Below are positions 46,634 through 52,728 of a stretch of 64,000 nucleotides of DNA, piece by piece. The notes under the pieces were generated by a model, which saw only the letters and a list, made by a program, of their open reading frames with translations, was not told the origin of the DNA and did no database searches. This stretch comes from Ningiella ruwaisensis (GTDB taxonomy: Bacteria > Pseudomonadota > Gammaproteobacteria > Enterobacterales > Alteromonadaceae): contig NZ_RAHT01000002.1 in NCBI RefSeq assembly GCF_004798935.1, positions 248,001 to 312,000 of the forward strand, written 5' to 3'. How positions within the stretch are numbered: position 1 is the stretch's first letter; each line of letters opens with the position of its first letter. A program made the translations under genes and the position numbers.

Positions 46634-47572
46634 TCATAACTTTTGCGCTACCCTTAATACTGAACTGCGTGCACGCTTATTCTGCTCTATTTCTTGCGCG
46701 CTGGGCTTTATTGCCTTGCCTATTGCTTTAAGTACTTTGCCCTCGTCGAGTTCAGTTTGTGTAAGGGGTAAATGCTTTGGCGCTTGCTTGCCTTGGCTCT
46801 TTGTTTTAATAAAGCGCTTTACCATTCTGTCTTCCAGCGAATGAAAACTGATTACTGATAGTCGCCCTTGGCTCTTTAACACCTCAGTCGCGCCTTCCAG
46901 ACCTTGCTCGAGTTGATCAAGCTCTGCATTTATGAAAATACGAACGCCTTGAAATGCGCGTGTCGCTGGATGTTTGTGTTTGTCTTTAACTGGAACCGCT
47001 TTATCTATTAGCTTGGCGAACTCTTTTGTACTTTCAAGCGGCTTTATTTCCCGTTGCTCCACCACTGCATGCGCAATGCGCTTTCCAAACTTTTCTTCTC
47101 CATATTCTTTTAATACGAAGGTAATGTCTTCAAGCGAAGCACTGTTTAACCACTGGGCGGCGGTCTGCCCCTGTGTAGTATCCATTCGCATGTCTAGCGG
47201 ACCATCATGCATAAAACTAAACCCGCGCGCTGCTTCATCAAGCTGAGGAGAGGACACGCCAATATCCATGAGCACCCCATCGATGAATCCTTTAAGCCCA
47301 AGACGGGTAATTAGCTCTTCAATTTCAGCAAAAGGACGGTGATGAATACTGAAACGCTTATCGCTTTGTAAAAACTCAGCCGCTTTAATAGCAGACACAT
47401 CTCTGTCGAAGGCAATCAATCGCCCTTTATCAGAGAGTCGCTGTAAAATGGCTCGCGAATGACCACCGCGCCCGAAGGTTGCGTCAATATAAATGCCATC
47501 GGGATTGATATTCAGAGAATCAATGCTTTCTTTGAGTAAAACGGAAGTATGGGCGGACTCAAAGGTGGTCAT
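46634..47572 (-). CDS. rsmH: 16S rRNA m4C1402 methyltransferase RsmH (MraW)
   Basis: A 312-residue SAM-dependent enzyme that methylates N4 of cytosine 1402 in 16S r[34 protein letters not shown] (SAM loop, about 28-43), [23 protein letters not shown] and [16 protein letters not shown] are all family marks. The length is as usual. Its start overlaps mraZ by four bases. Confidence 0.97.
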   Translation of the reverse strand: MTTFESAHTSVLLKESIDSLNINPDGIYIDATFGRGGHSRAILQRLSDKGRLIAFDRDVSAIKAAEFLQSDKRFSIHHRPFAEIEELITRLGLKGFIDGVLMDIGVSSPQLDEAARGFSFMHDGPLDMRMDTTQGQTAAQWLNSASLEDITFVLKEYGEEKFGKRIAHAVVEQREIKPLESTKEFAKLIDKAVPVKDKHKHPATRAFQGVRIFINAELDQLEQGLEGATEVLKSQGRLSVISFHSLEDRMVKRFIKTKSQGKQAPKHLPLTQTELDEGKVLKAIGKAIKPSAQEIEQNKRARSSVLRVAQKL

Positions 47573-48027
47573 AAAGAAAATTCCTGAAGACGCTCAGTAA
47601 GTTCAAACTCACCTTGTTGTTCAATAGCGATATCTTCAGAAATTTGTTGACTCCACGCATCATCGCTCCAAATTTCGAATTTGTTCAACTGACCGACCAA
47701 CATGACTTGCTTTTCCAGCGCGGCGTGTTGCCTTAGCGTAGGTGCGATTAATATGCGACCACTCTTATCCATCTCACCTTCGCAGGCATACCCTAGAAGC
47801 AGGCGTAAAAGACGACGTTCATGAGGATTCGTAGAAGAAAGTTTGCGGAGTTTAAGTTCGATTTCTTCCCATTCGGGAAGGGGGTAAAGCAGCAAACAGT
47901 TTTGTGAAATATCAATGGTGCAGACCAGTTGTCCCTGACAATCATCCATCAATGAGGCTCGATACTTCGTCGGTATCGTTAGTCTGCCTTTACTGTCAAG
48001 ATTGATTGCGTTAGCGCCGCGGAACAT
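47569..48027 (-). CDS. mraZ: Transcriptional regulator MraZ
   Basis: A 152-residue AbrB-like protein that binds DNA and represses the dcw operon it heads. The two repeated halves each carry the family pattern: [14 protein letters not shown] (about 10-23) and [17 protein letters not shown] (about 86-102). [11 protein letters not shown] is the usual start. AGGGG precedes the ATG. Its promoter and tandem boxes are visible upstream, so autoregulation is likely. Confidence 0.97.
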   Translation of the reverse strand: MFRGANAINLDSKGRLTIPTKYRASLMDDCQGQLVCTIDISQNCLLLYPLPEWEEIELKLRKLSSTNPHERRLLRLLLGYACEGEMDKSGRILIAPTLRQHAALEKQVMLVGQLNKFEIWSDDAWSQQISEDIAIEQQGEFELTERLQEFSL

Positions 48028-48100
48028 TTTCCCCTAGCCTATTGTTCTTGTTAGTAGCTTGTTGTTTTTTTTATTAGCTGGTTACACCTGATATTAAAAA

Positions 48101-48124
48101 CCCTTTTTCGCCACTTTTCCCCAC
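48101..48124 (-). promoter_or_regulatory. Tandem MraZ boxes at the head of the dcw operon
   Basis: On the minus strand the sequence reads GTGGGGAAAA, GTGGCGAAAA, AGGG: three G-rich repeats at a 10-bp pitch. This matches the TGGGN repeats separated by five bases that MraZ binds in E. coli. They lie just downstream of the putative promoter, about 75-97 bases before the mraZ start codon. The second repeat has GGC in place of GGG. Confidence 0.75.
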
Positions 48125-48134
48125 TTTTTGACAG

Positions 48135-48162
48135 TTTATGTATAATGCTCCCCACCTGTCAA
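48135..48162 (-). promoter_or_regulatory. Putative sigma-70 promoter of the dcw operon
   Basis: On the minus strand, TTGACA (48162-48157) is separated by 16 bp from CATAAA (48140-48135). The -35 is perfect and the -10 matches at four of six positions. The expected start lies next to the MraZ boxes, as at the E. coli mra promoter. Confidence 0.6.
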
Positions 48163-48240
48163 GCTATTACGCAATAAAAAACCGCTTTTTGCTCAATAAA
48201 TTCAAGGCCTGTACGCCCATACAGCTGTTTGAATTTAGAT

Positions 48241-48276
48241 AAAAAAAAGCAGCACCTTATCAAGGCACTGCTTTTT
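48241..48276 (-). terminator. Rho-independent terminator after the sapC-like gene
   Basis: On the minus strand, AAAAAGCAGTGCC pairs with GGTGCTGCTTTTT around a TTGATAA loop, followed by a run of Ts. It lies 19 bases after the SapC-family stop codon and insulates the dcw promoter from upstream transcription. A second dyad (AAATTCAA...TTGAATTT with CTGTA/TACAG inside) lies at about 48199-48236. Confidence 0.85.
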
Positions 48277-48294
48277 AATATATAAAACAGTTGC

Positions 48295-49074
48295 TTAAGC
48301 GTTAGGCTGCGCTGCTGTTTGCGCTCCCTGTGCATTTTCAGCGTTTTTAGGCGATATCTGCAGCGATTGGATCGGGTTATCTGTTTTGTTTGATAACTCT
48401 ACTAAACGATTGAGCTGGCTCAGGGATAACATCATCGAATATGCAGCACCTAAATAACCCGCTTTATGCATTGCCAAGACTTTATCATCGTCTAAATCAA
48501 GTAAACGCTTTTCATTTACTGTCATTATACCGGTGACATTTCGCGACTGACCAGACTGGTAGTTAACGCGCAGTTGAATTTCTTCAAGCAAATCAAGCTC
48601 TGTCAGTTGTTTAATAAAGCGTTGGTTCTGCACTTCACTATTGGCAAGATCTGCCAAAAACTGCTGGCGATTTTTCAGAAAATCGGTTGCTTCACCAGAT
48701 TCAGTGAACAAGGCAATACCTTCATCAGCAAACATTTCGCTGTTTTCATCGATGAATACGCCTAGCTTGTCTCCGTCAGGACGGATGTCAAATGGATAGC
48801 GCTGGATATTTAAAGGTACGTGAGGACCTTGCCATCTTTCTGCTGCATAATACAGGTTGCTGCCTTGCTCAAGGCCAAGCATGGCAACTGAATGGATGTT
48901 TTTAGTATTAGGATCTTCGATAAATACCAATGGTATAGAGCCCGCCAGTTGTGCGTATTCTCTAATTGTAGCTGCTGCTAGATGCGTTTTTGCCGCATAT
49001 GAAAAATCAGTTTTTTTGGCGATTTTCAAATCACCGTGCTTGTCTTTATCAAGCGGAATATAATTCATAGCCAT
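48295..49074 (-). CDS. SapC-family protein
   Basis: A 259-residue soluble protein of the SapC family. NYIPLDKDKHGDLKI, the IPLVFIEDP segment (about 46-54), the AERWQGPHVPLNIQRYPF segment (about 78-95), GEATDFLKNRQQFLADL and the C-terminal half with GIMTVNEKRLLDLDDDKVL are as in the family. It was named after a Campylobacter S-layer gene, but in marine gammaproteobacteria it is usually near TonB-dependent receptors and its function is not established. No receptor gene is next to it here. GAGAAG precedes the ATG. The tail is rich in Ala, Gln and Asn. Confidence 0.8.
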   Translation of the reverse strand: MAMNYIPLDKDKHGDLKIAKKTDFSYAAKTHLAAATIREYAQLAGSIPLVFIEDPNTKNIHSVAMLGLEQGSNLYYAAERWQGPHVPLNIQRYPFDIRPDGDKLGVFIDENSEMFADEGIALFTESGEATDFLKNRQQFLADLANSEVQNQRFIKQLTELDLLEEIQLRVNYQSGQSRNVTGIMTVNEKRLLDLDDDKVLAMHKAGYLGAAYSMMLSLSQLNRLVELSNKTDNPIQSLQISPKNAENAQGAQTAAQPNA

Positions 49075-49463
49075 TTGCTTACTTCTCTTGAATGTAATTG
49101 TTGTAGTTAGTCGCTTGTAGTTAGTAACTTGTAGTTAGTCAATTAATTACGCTGTCTGTCTTAGATAGACGAGATTATCGTTAAGGGCTGATAGGATAGA
49201 TTCGCTCAAGGCTTACCTGCCTAATCGGACGACGCATATTATGGCGTAAAGCGAATTAGATGTCACCCGTTAACAGGAATTTAACGAGCTAGCGGCTAAG
49301 TAACTGATTTACTATTCTTAATTGCTATTATGAGCCTCTCTTTTCACCTCGGAAGTAGAGACTGCTCTGGAAATCCCAAATGCTAACATCCGGCAAAGAC
49401 ATTGAGTAAAACTTTGCGTATAGTGTTGGCGTACAGGAATAAAAAATTGGAGTGTTCTTTTAT
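49075..49463. other. Intergenic region sapC-dipeptidase with a small tandem repeat
   Basis: The 389-bp gap between the divergent SapC-family and dipeptidase genes should contain both promoters. It holds a three-unit tandem repeat (49101-49142) close to the SapC start. The rest shows no gene and no motif that I can name with confidence. Confidence 0.5.
49101..49142. repeat. 14-bp tandem repeat, three units
   Basis: TTGTAGTTAGTCGC, TTGTAGTTAGTAAC and TTGTAGTTAGTCAA follow each other without gap, 26 to 68 bases upstream of the SapC-family start codon. They might be regulator sites on one helical face or a slippage product. Confidence 0.8.
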
Positions 49464-50684
49464 ATGCCCTCATCAAAAATAAAAATCTGTTTAGGTTTAG
49501 CTTTCGCCCTTCAAATCAGCGCATGTGCAAATTCATCCAAACTTGCAAGCAACAATGAAACAAATGCGCAAGCGGCCAAGCGAATTGTACAGCAAAATAT
49601 CATCGTTGACGGGCATATAGATGTACCCTATCGGGTTGAAAAGCAGTGGGTAGATGTAACCCAGGCTACCGAAGGCGGTGATTTTGATTATCCTCGTGCA
49701 GTTGCCGGCGGTTTAGATGCGCCTTTTATGTCAATTTACGTGCCTGCTAGTCTGGACAACTCATCTGCCTCAACAAAATTAGCGCATCGCCTGATTGACT
49801 CCGTTGAGGCCATCGTTGGCCGCGCGCCAGATAAATTTGCGCTGGCTTACAGCGTCAGCGATGTTGAGGAAAATTTTGAAAAAGGGCTGATTTCACTTCC
49901 CATGGGCATGGAGAATGGCTCACCTGTGCAAGGCAGTCTCGACACCTTAAAACATTTTTACGAACGGGGCATTCGATACATTACCCTTGCCCATTCACAG
50001 TCAAATCATATCAGCGATTCATCTTACGATTTGCGCCGACAGTGGAACGGTCTGAGTCCATTTGGTAAAGAAATGGTTGCTGAAATGAACAAGCTGGGCA
50101 TTATTGTGGATATTTCTCATGTATCAGATGCCGCTTTTTATCAAGCGGTGGATTTAAGCAAAGCACCTGTTATTGCTTCACACTCTTCTTTGCGCCGATT
50201 TACACCGGGTTTTGAAAGGAACATGAGTGATGACATGGTCAAAAAGCTCGCAGAAAAGGGCGGCGTGATCATGATTAACTTTGGCTCCGGATTTGTCAGC
50301 CCCGTTGCCAGAGCATGGCGAGATACCTTAGGGGAAAAACGTCAGGCTCTTATTGATGAGCATGGTGAAGATAGTCCAGAGGTCGCAGAATTTAATCGCA
50401 AATACATGCAAGACAACCCGTATCCTTTTGCTGATTTAAACATCGTGTTGGACCATATTGATTATGTCCGTGATTTAGTAGGCATTGATTACATTGGTAT
50501 TGGCTCTGATTACGACGGCGTAGGTGACTCACTTCCGACAGGTTTAAAGGATGTATCCACCTTCCCTAATTTAGTAGAAGGTTTGCTTGATCGCGGTTAC
50601 AGCGAAGAAGATATTAAAAAGATCCTAAATGAGAACGTGCTTCGCGTGTGGCGGGAGGTAGAGCGAGTCGCAGCTGAGTCTTGA
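49464..50684 (+). CDS. Membrane dipeptidase (M19 renal dipeptidase family), lipoprotein
   Basis: A 406-residue zinc dipeptidase. The N-terminal 20 residues form a lipoprotein signal (KIKICLGLAFALQISAC), with Cys21 as the lipidation site. The metal site begins with DGHIDVP (His51, Asp53), followed by YITLAHSQSNHISDSS, the bridging-helix region, HVSDAAFYQAV, VIASHSSLRRF and IGIGSDYDGVGDSLPTGLKDV. Family members cleave dipeptides, including D-amino-acid ones, in the periplasm or at the outer membrane. The ATG at 49464 has GGAG 11 bases upstream; an upstream GTG at 49452 is less likely. A tandem repeat array begins 26 bp after the stop codon. Confidence 0.9.
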   Translation: MPSSKIKICLGLAFALQISACANSSKLASNNETNAQAAKRIVQQNIIVDGHIDVPYRVEKQWVDVTQATEGGDFDYPRAVAGGLDAPFMSIYVPASLDNSSASTKLAHRLIDSVEAIVGRAPDKFALAYSVSDVEENFEKGLISLPMGMENGSPVQGSLDTLKHFYERGIRYITLAHSQSNHISDSSYDLRRQWNGLSPFGKEMVAEMNKLGIIVDISHVSDAAFYQAVDLSKAPVIASHSSLRRFTPGFERNMSDDMVKKLAEKGGVIMINFGSGFVSPVARAWRDTLGEKRQALIDEHGEDSPEVAEFNRKYMQDNPYPFADLNIVLDHIDYVRDLVGIDYIGIGSDYDGVGDSLPTGLKDVSTFPNLVEGLLDRGYSEEDIKKILNENVLRVWREVERVAAES

Positions 50685-50710
50685 ATATTTAAAGACAGTC
50701 GTGACAGAAG

Positions 50711-50940
50711 AAACGTCATCGTGGCAAAAGCATCGTCATCGTGGCAAAAGCATCGTCATCGTGGCCAAAGCATCGTCATCGTGGCCAAAGCATCGTCATC
50801 GTGGCGAAAGCATCGTCATCGTGGCGAAAGCCACGACCTCCTTGGAACACATCATCCAAAAATTCGTCATCGTAGCGAACGCATCGTCATAGTGGCGAAA
50901 GCCGCGTCATCGTGGCGAAAGCCGCGACCCCCTTGGAACC
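50711..50940 (+). repeat. Repeat array A: 20-bp units CATCGTCATCGTGGCGAAAG
   Basis: Six contiguous 20-bp units (50711-50830) differ at the base after GTGGC (A, A, C, C, G, G). They are closed by CCACGACCTCCTTGGAA (50831-50847). After a 14-bp break, three more units (50862-50921) follow and are closed by CCGCGACCCCCTTGGAA. Each unit plus its closing segment can fold as GTGGC-GAAA-GCCAC, a short hairpin with a GNRA-type loop. There are no spacers, so this is not a CRISPR. The repeats resemble, in layout, the CGTCATTCCCGCGAAAGCGGGAATC elements common in proteobacteria. The reading frames through it are by-products. Confidence 0.9.
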
Positions 50941-51013
50941 TAACAATCTTTAATCAAAGACAATTTTCGTACAGGCCCTTCCAATTTGGATTTTCAGCGG
51001 AAATCAAATCGTC
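50922..51013. repeat. Left copy of a 92-bp direct repeat (partner at 51990-52081)
   Basis: The 92 bases from the array-closing segment to the codons for the last 19 residues of the GIY-YIG protein occur twice, 1068 bp apart, with three single-base differences. The left copy lies after array A and the right copy after array B. Together with the arrays they form a larger direct repeat around the double-glycine peptide cassette. Confidence 0.92.
50954..51013 (-). pseudogene. Truncated 3' end of a GIY-YIG nuclease gene
   Basis: On the minus strand this encodes DDLISAENPNWKGLYENCL and a stop codon. It differs from the C-terminus of the intact GIY-YIG protein (52022-52309) at one residue (Gly for Asp). 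Upstream, the sequence departs (AFFA in place of RAWK), so the catalytic domain is missing. It is a remnant or a duplicated end, not a working gene. Confidence 0.85.
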
Positions 51014-51127
51014 GGCAAAGAAAGCTTTTTTTAATCAGTCCGTCAATACAGTTTAGATTCAAATTTTAAGCATTATTATTAAAAACGTCTTGCTGATAAG
51101 ACAAACTAAATATTAAATGGAGTTAAA

Positions 51128-51310
51128 ATGGTTGAACTTTCAAATAAAAACGATTTGCAAAGTGTCTCTGGAGGCATTTTATGGGTAACTTTGGGGCGCG
51201 TTGTATTGGCAGCAGTCGCTACTACGGATGCAAGCATGCATGCTAAAGAAGGCTTTCAAAGCGGGTTTAATGAAACAAAAGCAAAATTGAGGGAACAAAA
51301 TGGTTGGTAA
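51128..51310 (+). CDS. Double-glycine leader peptide 1, putative bacteriocin/microcin precursor
   Basis: A 60-residue precursor-like peptide. The leader MVELSNKNDLQSVSGG fits the double-glycine consensus (Leu-Ser near the start, acidic/hydrophobic alternation, hydrophobic residue at -4, Gly-Gly at -2/-1). A C39-peptidase exporter would cut after residue 16. The mature part starts ILWVTLGRVVLAAVATTDAS, hydrophobic and able to form a membrane helix, and ends in a charged tail (SGFNETKAKLREQNGW). GGAG lies eight bases before the ATG. It overlaps the next peptide gene by 11 bp. No exporter gene is in the window. The peptide could instead be a signal or other exported small protein. Confidence 0.65.
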   Translation: MVELSNKNDLQSVSGGILWVTLGRVVLAAVATTDASMHAKEGFQSGFNETKAKLREQNGW

Positions 51311-51509
51311 GGATAGAAATGAATTAGATTTTGAAGATACTTTGCAAATAGTCGGCGGTTGGTCGAGCACTTGGTCTTACATTGGTCGTGCTATCGGAAG
51401 TCAACTTGCTGAGTCGGCGTATAGCAAAAATTCTCGCGATTTACATTCGATGAATAGAGAGGGGCGATTACAGGGCTTCTTAGACTCACAAAACGACCCA
51501 TTGTTATAA
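51300..51509 (+). CDS. Double-glycine leader peptide 2, putative second bacteriocin precursor
   Basis: A 69-residue peptide starting with MVGKDRNELDFEDTLQIVGG, a second double-glycine leader (ELxFEDxLQIVGG) with a predicted cut after residue 20. The mature part WSSTWSYIGRAIGSQLAESA is amphipathic, followed by a polar tail. GAGGG is well placed before the ATG at 51300. The 11-bp overlap with peptide 1 suggests tightly coupled production, as in two-peptide (class IIb) bacteriocins, where both peptides are needed. This parallel is an inference from layout and leader type. Confidence 0.62.
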   Translation: MVGKDRNELDFEDTLQIVGGWSSTWSYIGRAIGSQLAESAYSKNSRDLHSMNREGRLQGFLDSQNDPLL

Positions 51510-51534
51510 CCTTTTACATAAATTTAAGGAGACA

Positions 51535-51561
51535 TCGGAAAATGAAGTTTTAATTTTCCGA
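51535..51561 (+). promoter_or_regulatory. Hairpin between the peptide genes and the membrane protein gene
   Basis: TCGGAAAAT and ATTTTCCGA form a perfect nine-bp stem around a nine-base loop. It lies between a good ribosome site (AAGGAGA, about 51526-51532) and the ATG at 51570, and encloses a minimal frame ATGAAGTTTTAA. It has no T-run, so a role in translation or message processing is more likely than termination. Confidence 0.55.
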
Positions 51562-51569
51562 TTTAGATT

Positions 51570-51779
51570 ATGAGAACACTTAAAAAAATTGTTTTAGATT
51601 CATTATCTTTTTTCGGCCTTTATCTTGCTTATCTGAATGTGGTTTATGTCATCAACAATGGAGCGTTCAAAATAATATTTGAATTGGATTTATTTCCCTT
51701 TTTCCTTTTACTTGGCTGTTATAACTTTTTAATTAAAAAAGAAGAAGAAACGCAACCTTCAATCAAAGACCTGCGCTAG
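51570..51779 (+). CDS. Small two-helix membrane protein, possible immunity protein
   Basis: A 69-residue hydrophobic protein. Two membrane segments are seen, at about 10-32 (LSFFGLYLAYLNVVYVINNG) and 38-55 (LDLFPFFLLLGCYNFLI), with a basic N-terminus and a charged tail (KKEEETQPSIKD). I recognise no family. Size, topology and position directly behind two double-glycine peptide genes are typical of bacteriocin immunity proteins, which protect the producer. The start lacks a ribosome site of its own nearby; a hairpin sits between AAGGAGA and the ATG. Confidence 0.45.
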   Translation: MRTLKKIVLDSLSFFGLYLAYLNVVYVINNGAFKIIFELDLFPFFLLLGCYNFLIKKEEETQPSIKDLR

Positions 51780-51829
51780 TTCGTATAGTTGATAAAGACT
51801 AATTCAGTTTTAGCAAAGTAAAATCGAAG

Positions 51830-52006
51830 AGCCGTCATCGTGGCGAAAGAAACGTCATCGTGGCGAAAGAAACGTCATCGTGGCGAAAGAAACGTCATCG
51901 TGGCGAAAGAAACGTCATCGTGGCGAAAGAAACGTCATCGTGGCGAAAGCATCGTCATCGTGGCGAAAGGATCGTCATCGTGGCGAAAGCCGCGACCCCC
52001 TTGGAA
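51830..52006 (+). repeat. Repeat array B: eight 20-bp units
   Basis: Eight uninterrupted units of the 20-bp repeat (51830-51989) are closed by CCGCGACCCCCTTGGAA. The first is partial in match (AGCCGTCATCGTGGCGAAAG), the next five are identical (AAACGTCATCGTGGCGAAAG), and the last two begin CATCG and GATCG. Its closing end lies 15 bases from the stop codon of the GIY-YIG gene, which points toward it. It is the same orientation as array A and opposite to array C. Confidence 0.92.
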
Positions 52007-52081
52007 CCTAACAATCTTTAATCAAAGGCAATTTTCGTACAGGTCCTTCCAGTTTGGATTTTCAGCGGAAATCAAATCGTC
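51990..52081. repeat. Right copy of the 92-bp direct repeat
   Basis: It matches 50922-51013 with three differences. It covers the array B closing segment and the 3' end of the intact GIY-YIG gene. With arrays A and B the shared tract grows to more than 150 bp of similar sequence, enough for RecA-dependent exchange. Confidence 0.92.
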
Positions 52082-52309
52082 CTTCCATGCTCTTCGCCAA
52101 TTCTTTAGTCTCTTTTCTCTAAGAATTGCATCCTCCATCGTAGAAAACTGTTCAAAATAAACTAATTTTTGCAAATTGTATCTTTTGCTGAAGCCTGCAA
52201 CTAGCTTAGCCTTATGTTGATAGATTCGTTGAGGAAGATTACTCGTTACACCGATATAAAGTGTTGTATTGTGTTTATTGGTAATAATATAAACGCAGGG
52301 CTGTTTCAT
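52022..52309 (-). CDS. GIY-YIG nuclease family protein (UPF0213/YhbQ-like)
   Basis: A 95-residue stand-alone GIY-YIG domain. The signature is CVYIITNKHNTTLYIGVTSNLPQRIYQHK: the GIY motif appears as VYI and YIG as YIG, with Arg29 (LPQRI) and the catalytic Glu in TMEDAILREKRLKNWRR. The ATG at 52309 is chosen, since the upstream extension of the frame is repeat sequence. Single-domain proteins of this kind are common in bacteria and their targets are mostly unknown. Its gene is enclosed by inverted copies of the CGTCATCGTGG repeats (array B and array C), and a truncated second copy of its 3' end lies near 51 kb. Confidence 0.87.
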   Translation of the reverse strand: MKQPCVYIITNKHNTTLYIGVTSNLPQRIYQHKAKLVAGFSKRYNLQKLVYFEQFSTMEDAILREKRLKNWRRAWKDDLISAENPNWKDLYENCL

Positions 52310-52408
52310 TAAAAAATTCCATTTCAACAATGATTCACTATTGTAGTGCTTTAAGTTTGACCGCGTAGCCGTCCTAAGTGTCTGTTTTTTTGACATAGGT
52401 AGAAATTT

Positions 52409-52526
52409 AAGGAGGTCGTGGCGTTTGCCACGATGACGACGGTATAGATGGCTTTCGCCACGATGACGTTTCTTCCACGATGACGTTTCTTCCACGATGA
52501 CGTTTCTTCCACGATGACGTTTCTTC
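52409..52526 (-). repeat. Repeat array C: inverted, partly 17-bp units
   Basis: On the minus strand, four cores CGTCATCGTGG are spaced at 17 bp (units CGTCATCGTGGAAGAAA, three bases shorter than in arrays A and B). A fifth core follows 30 bp on, and the array closes with CCACGACCTCCTT (52421-52409), which faces the start of the GIY-YIG gene. Arrays B and C are therefore inverted repeats around that gene. Confidence 0.9.
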
Positions 52527-52728
52527 GAACGTAAATATCAAATACAAAATTGTACAAAAGCTAAACAAAATAAAATAAGGCCCTGCACCAAGAAAAAGCG
52601 AAGAAGCCCTGTTATAAATAACATCGATTCAATTGTCTGCTTTTACTATTAAGAACTTCAGCAAAATAAGAAACGGATTTTTTGTAAGCACAACTGCAAT
52701 AAACCGACGTTATCGATGAGAAGGTGTT

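Noticed and set aside
48128-48146. Plus-strand TTGACA and TATAAT near the mraZ promoter
   Set aside because: Both hexamers are perfect, but the spacer is only seven bp, too short for sigma-70. The minus-strand promoter fits the gene.
50711-50940. CRISPR array
   Set aside because: The repeats are contiguous with no unique spacers of constant length, and no cas genes are present.
50701-51056. Reading frames with repeated SIVIVAKASSSW / RHRGESIVIV
   Set aside because: They only translate the 20-bp repeat array and run into the truncated nuclease remnant. There is no ribosome site and no protein-like composition outside the repeats.
51840-52160. Reading frame over array B and the end of the GIY-YIG gene
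   Set aside because: It is a repeat translation followed by the antisense of the nuclease gene.
52310-52557. N-terminal extension of the GIY-YIG frame and the neighbouring minus-strand frame
   Set aside because: The extra residues come from array C repeats. The nuclease domain begins directly at the ATG at 52309.
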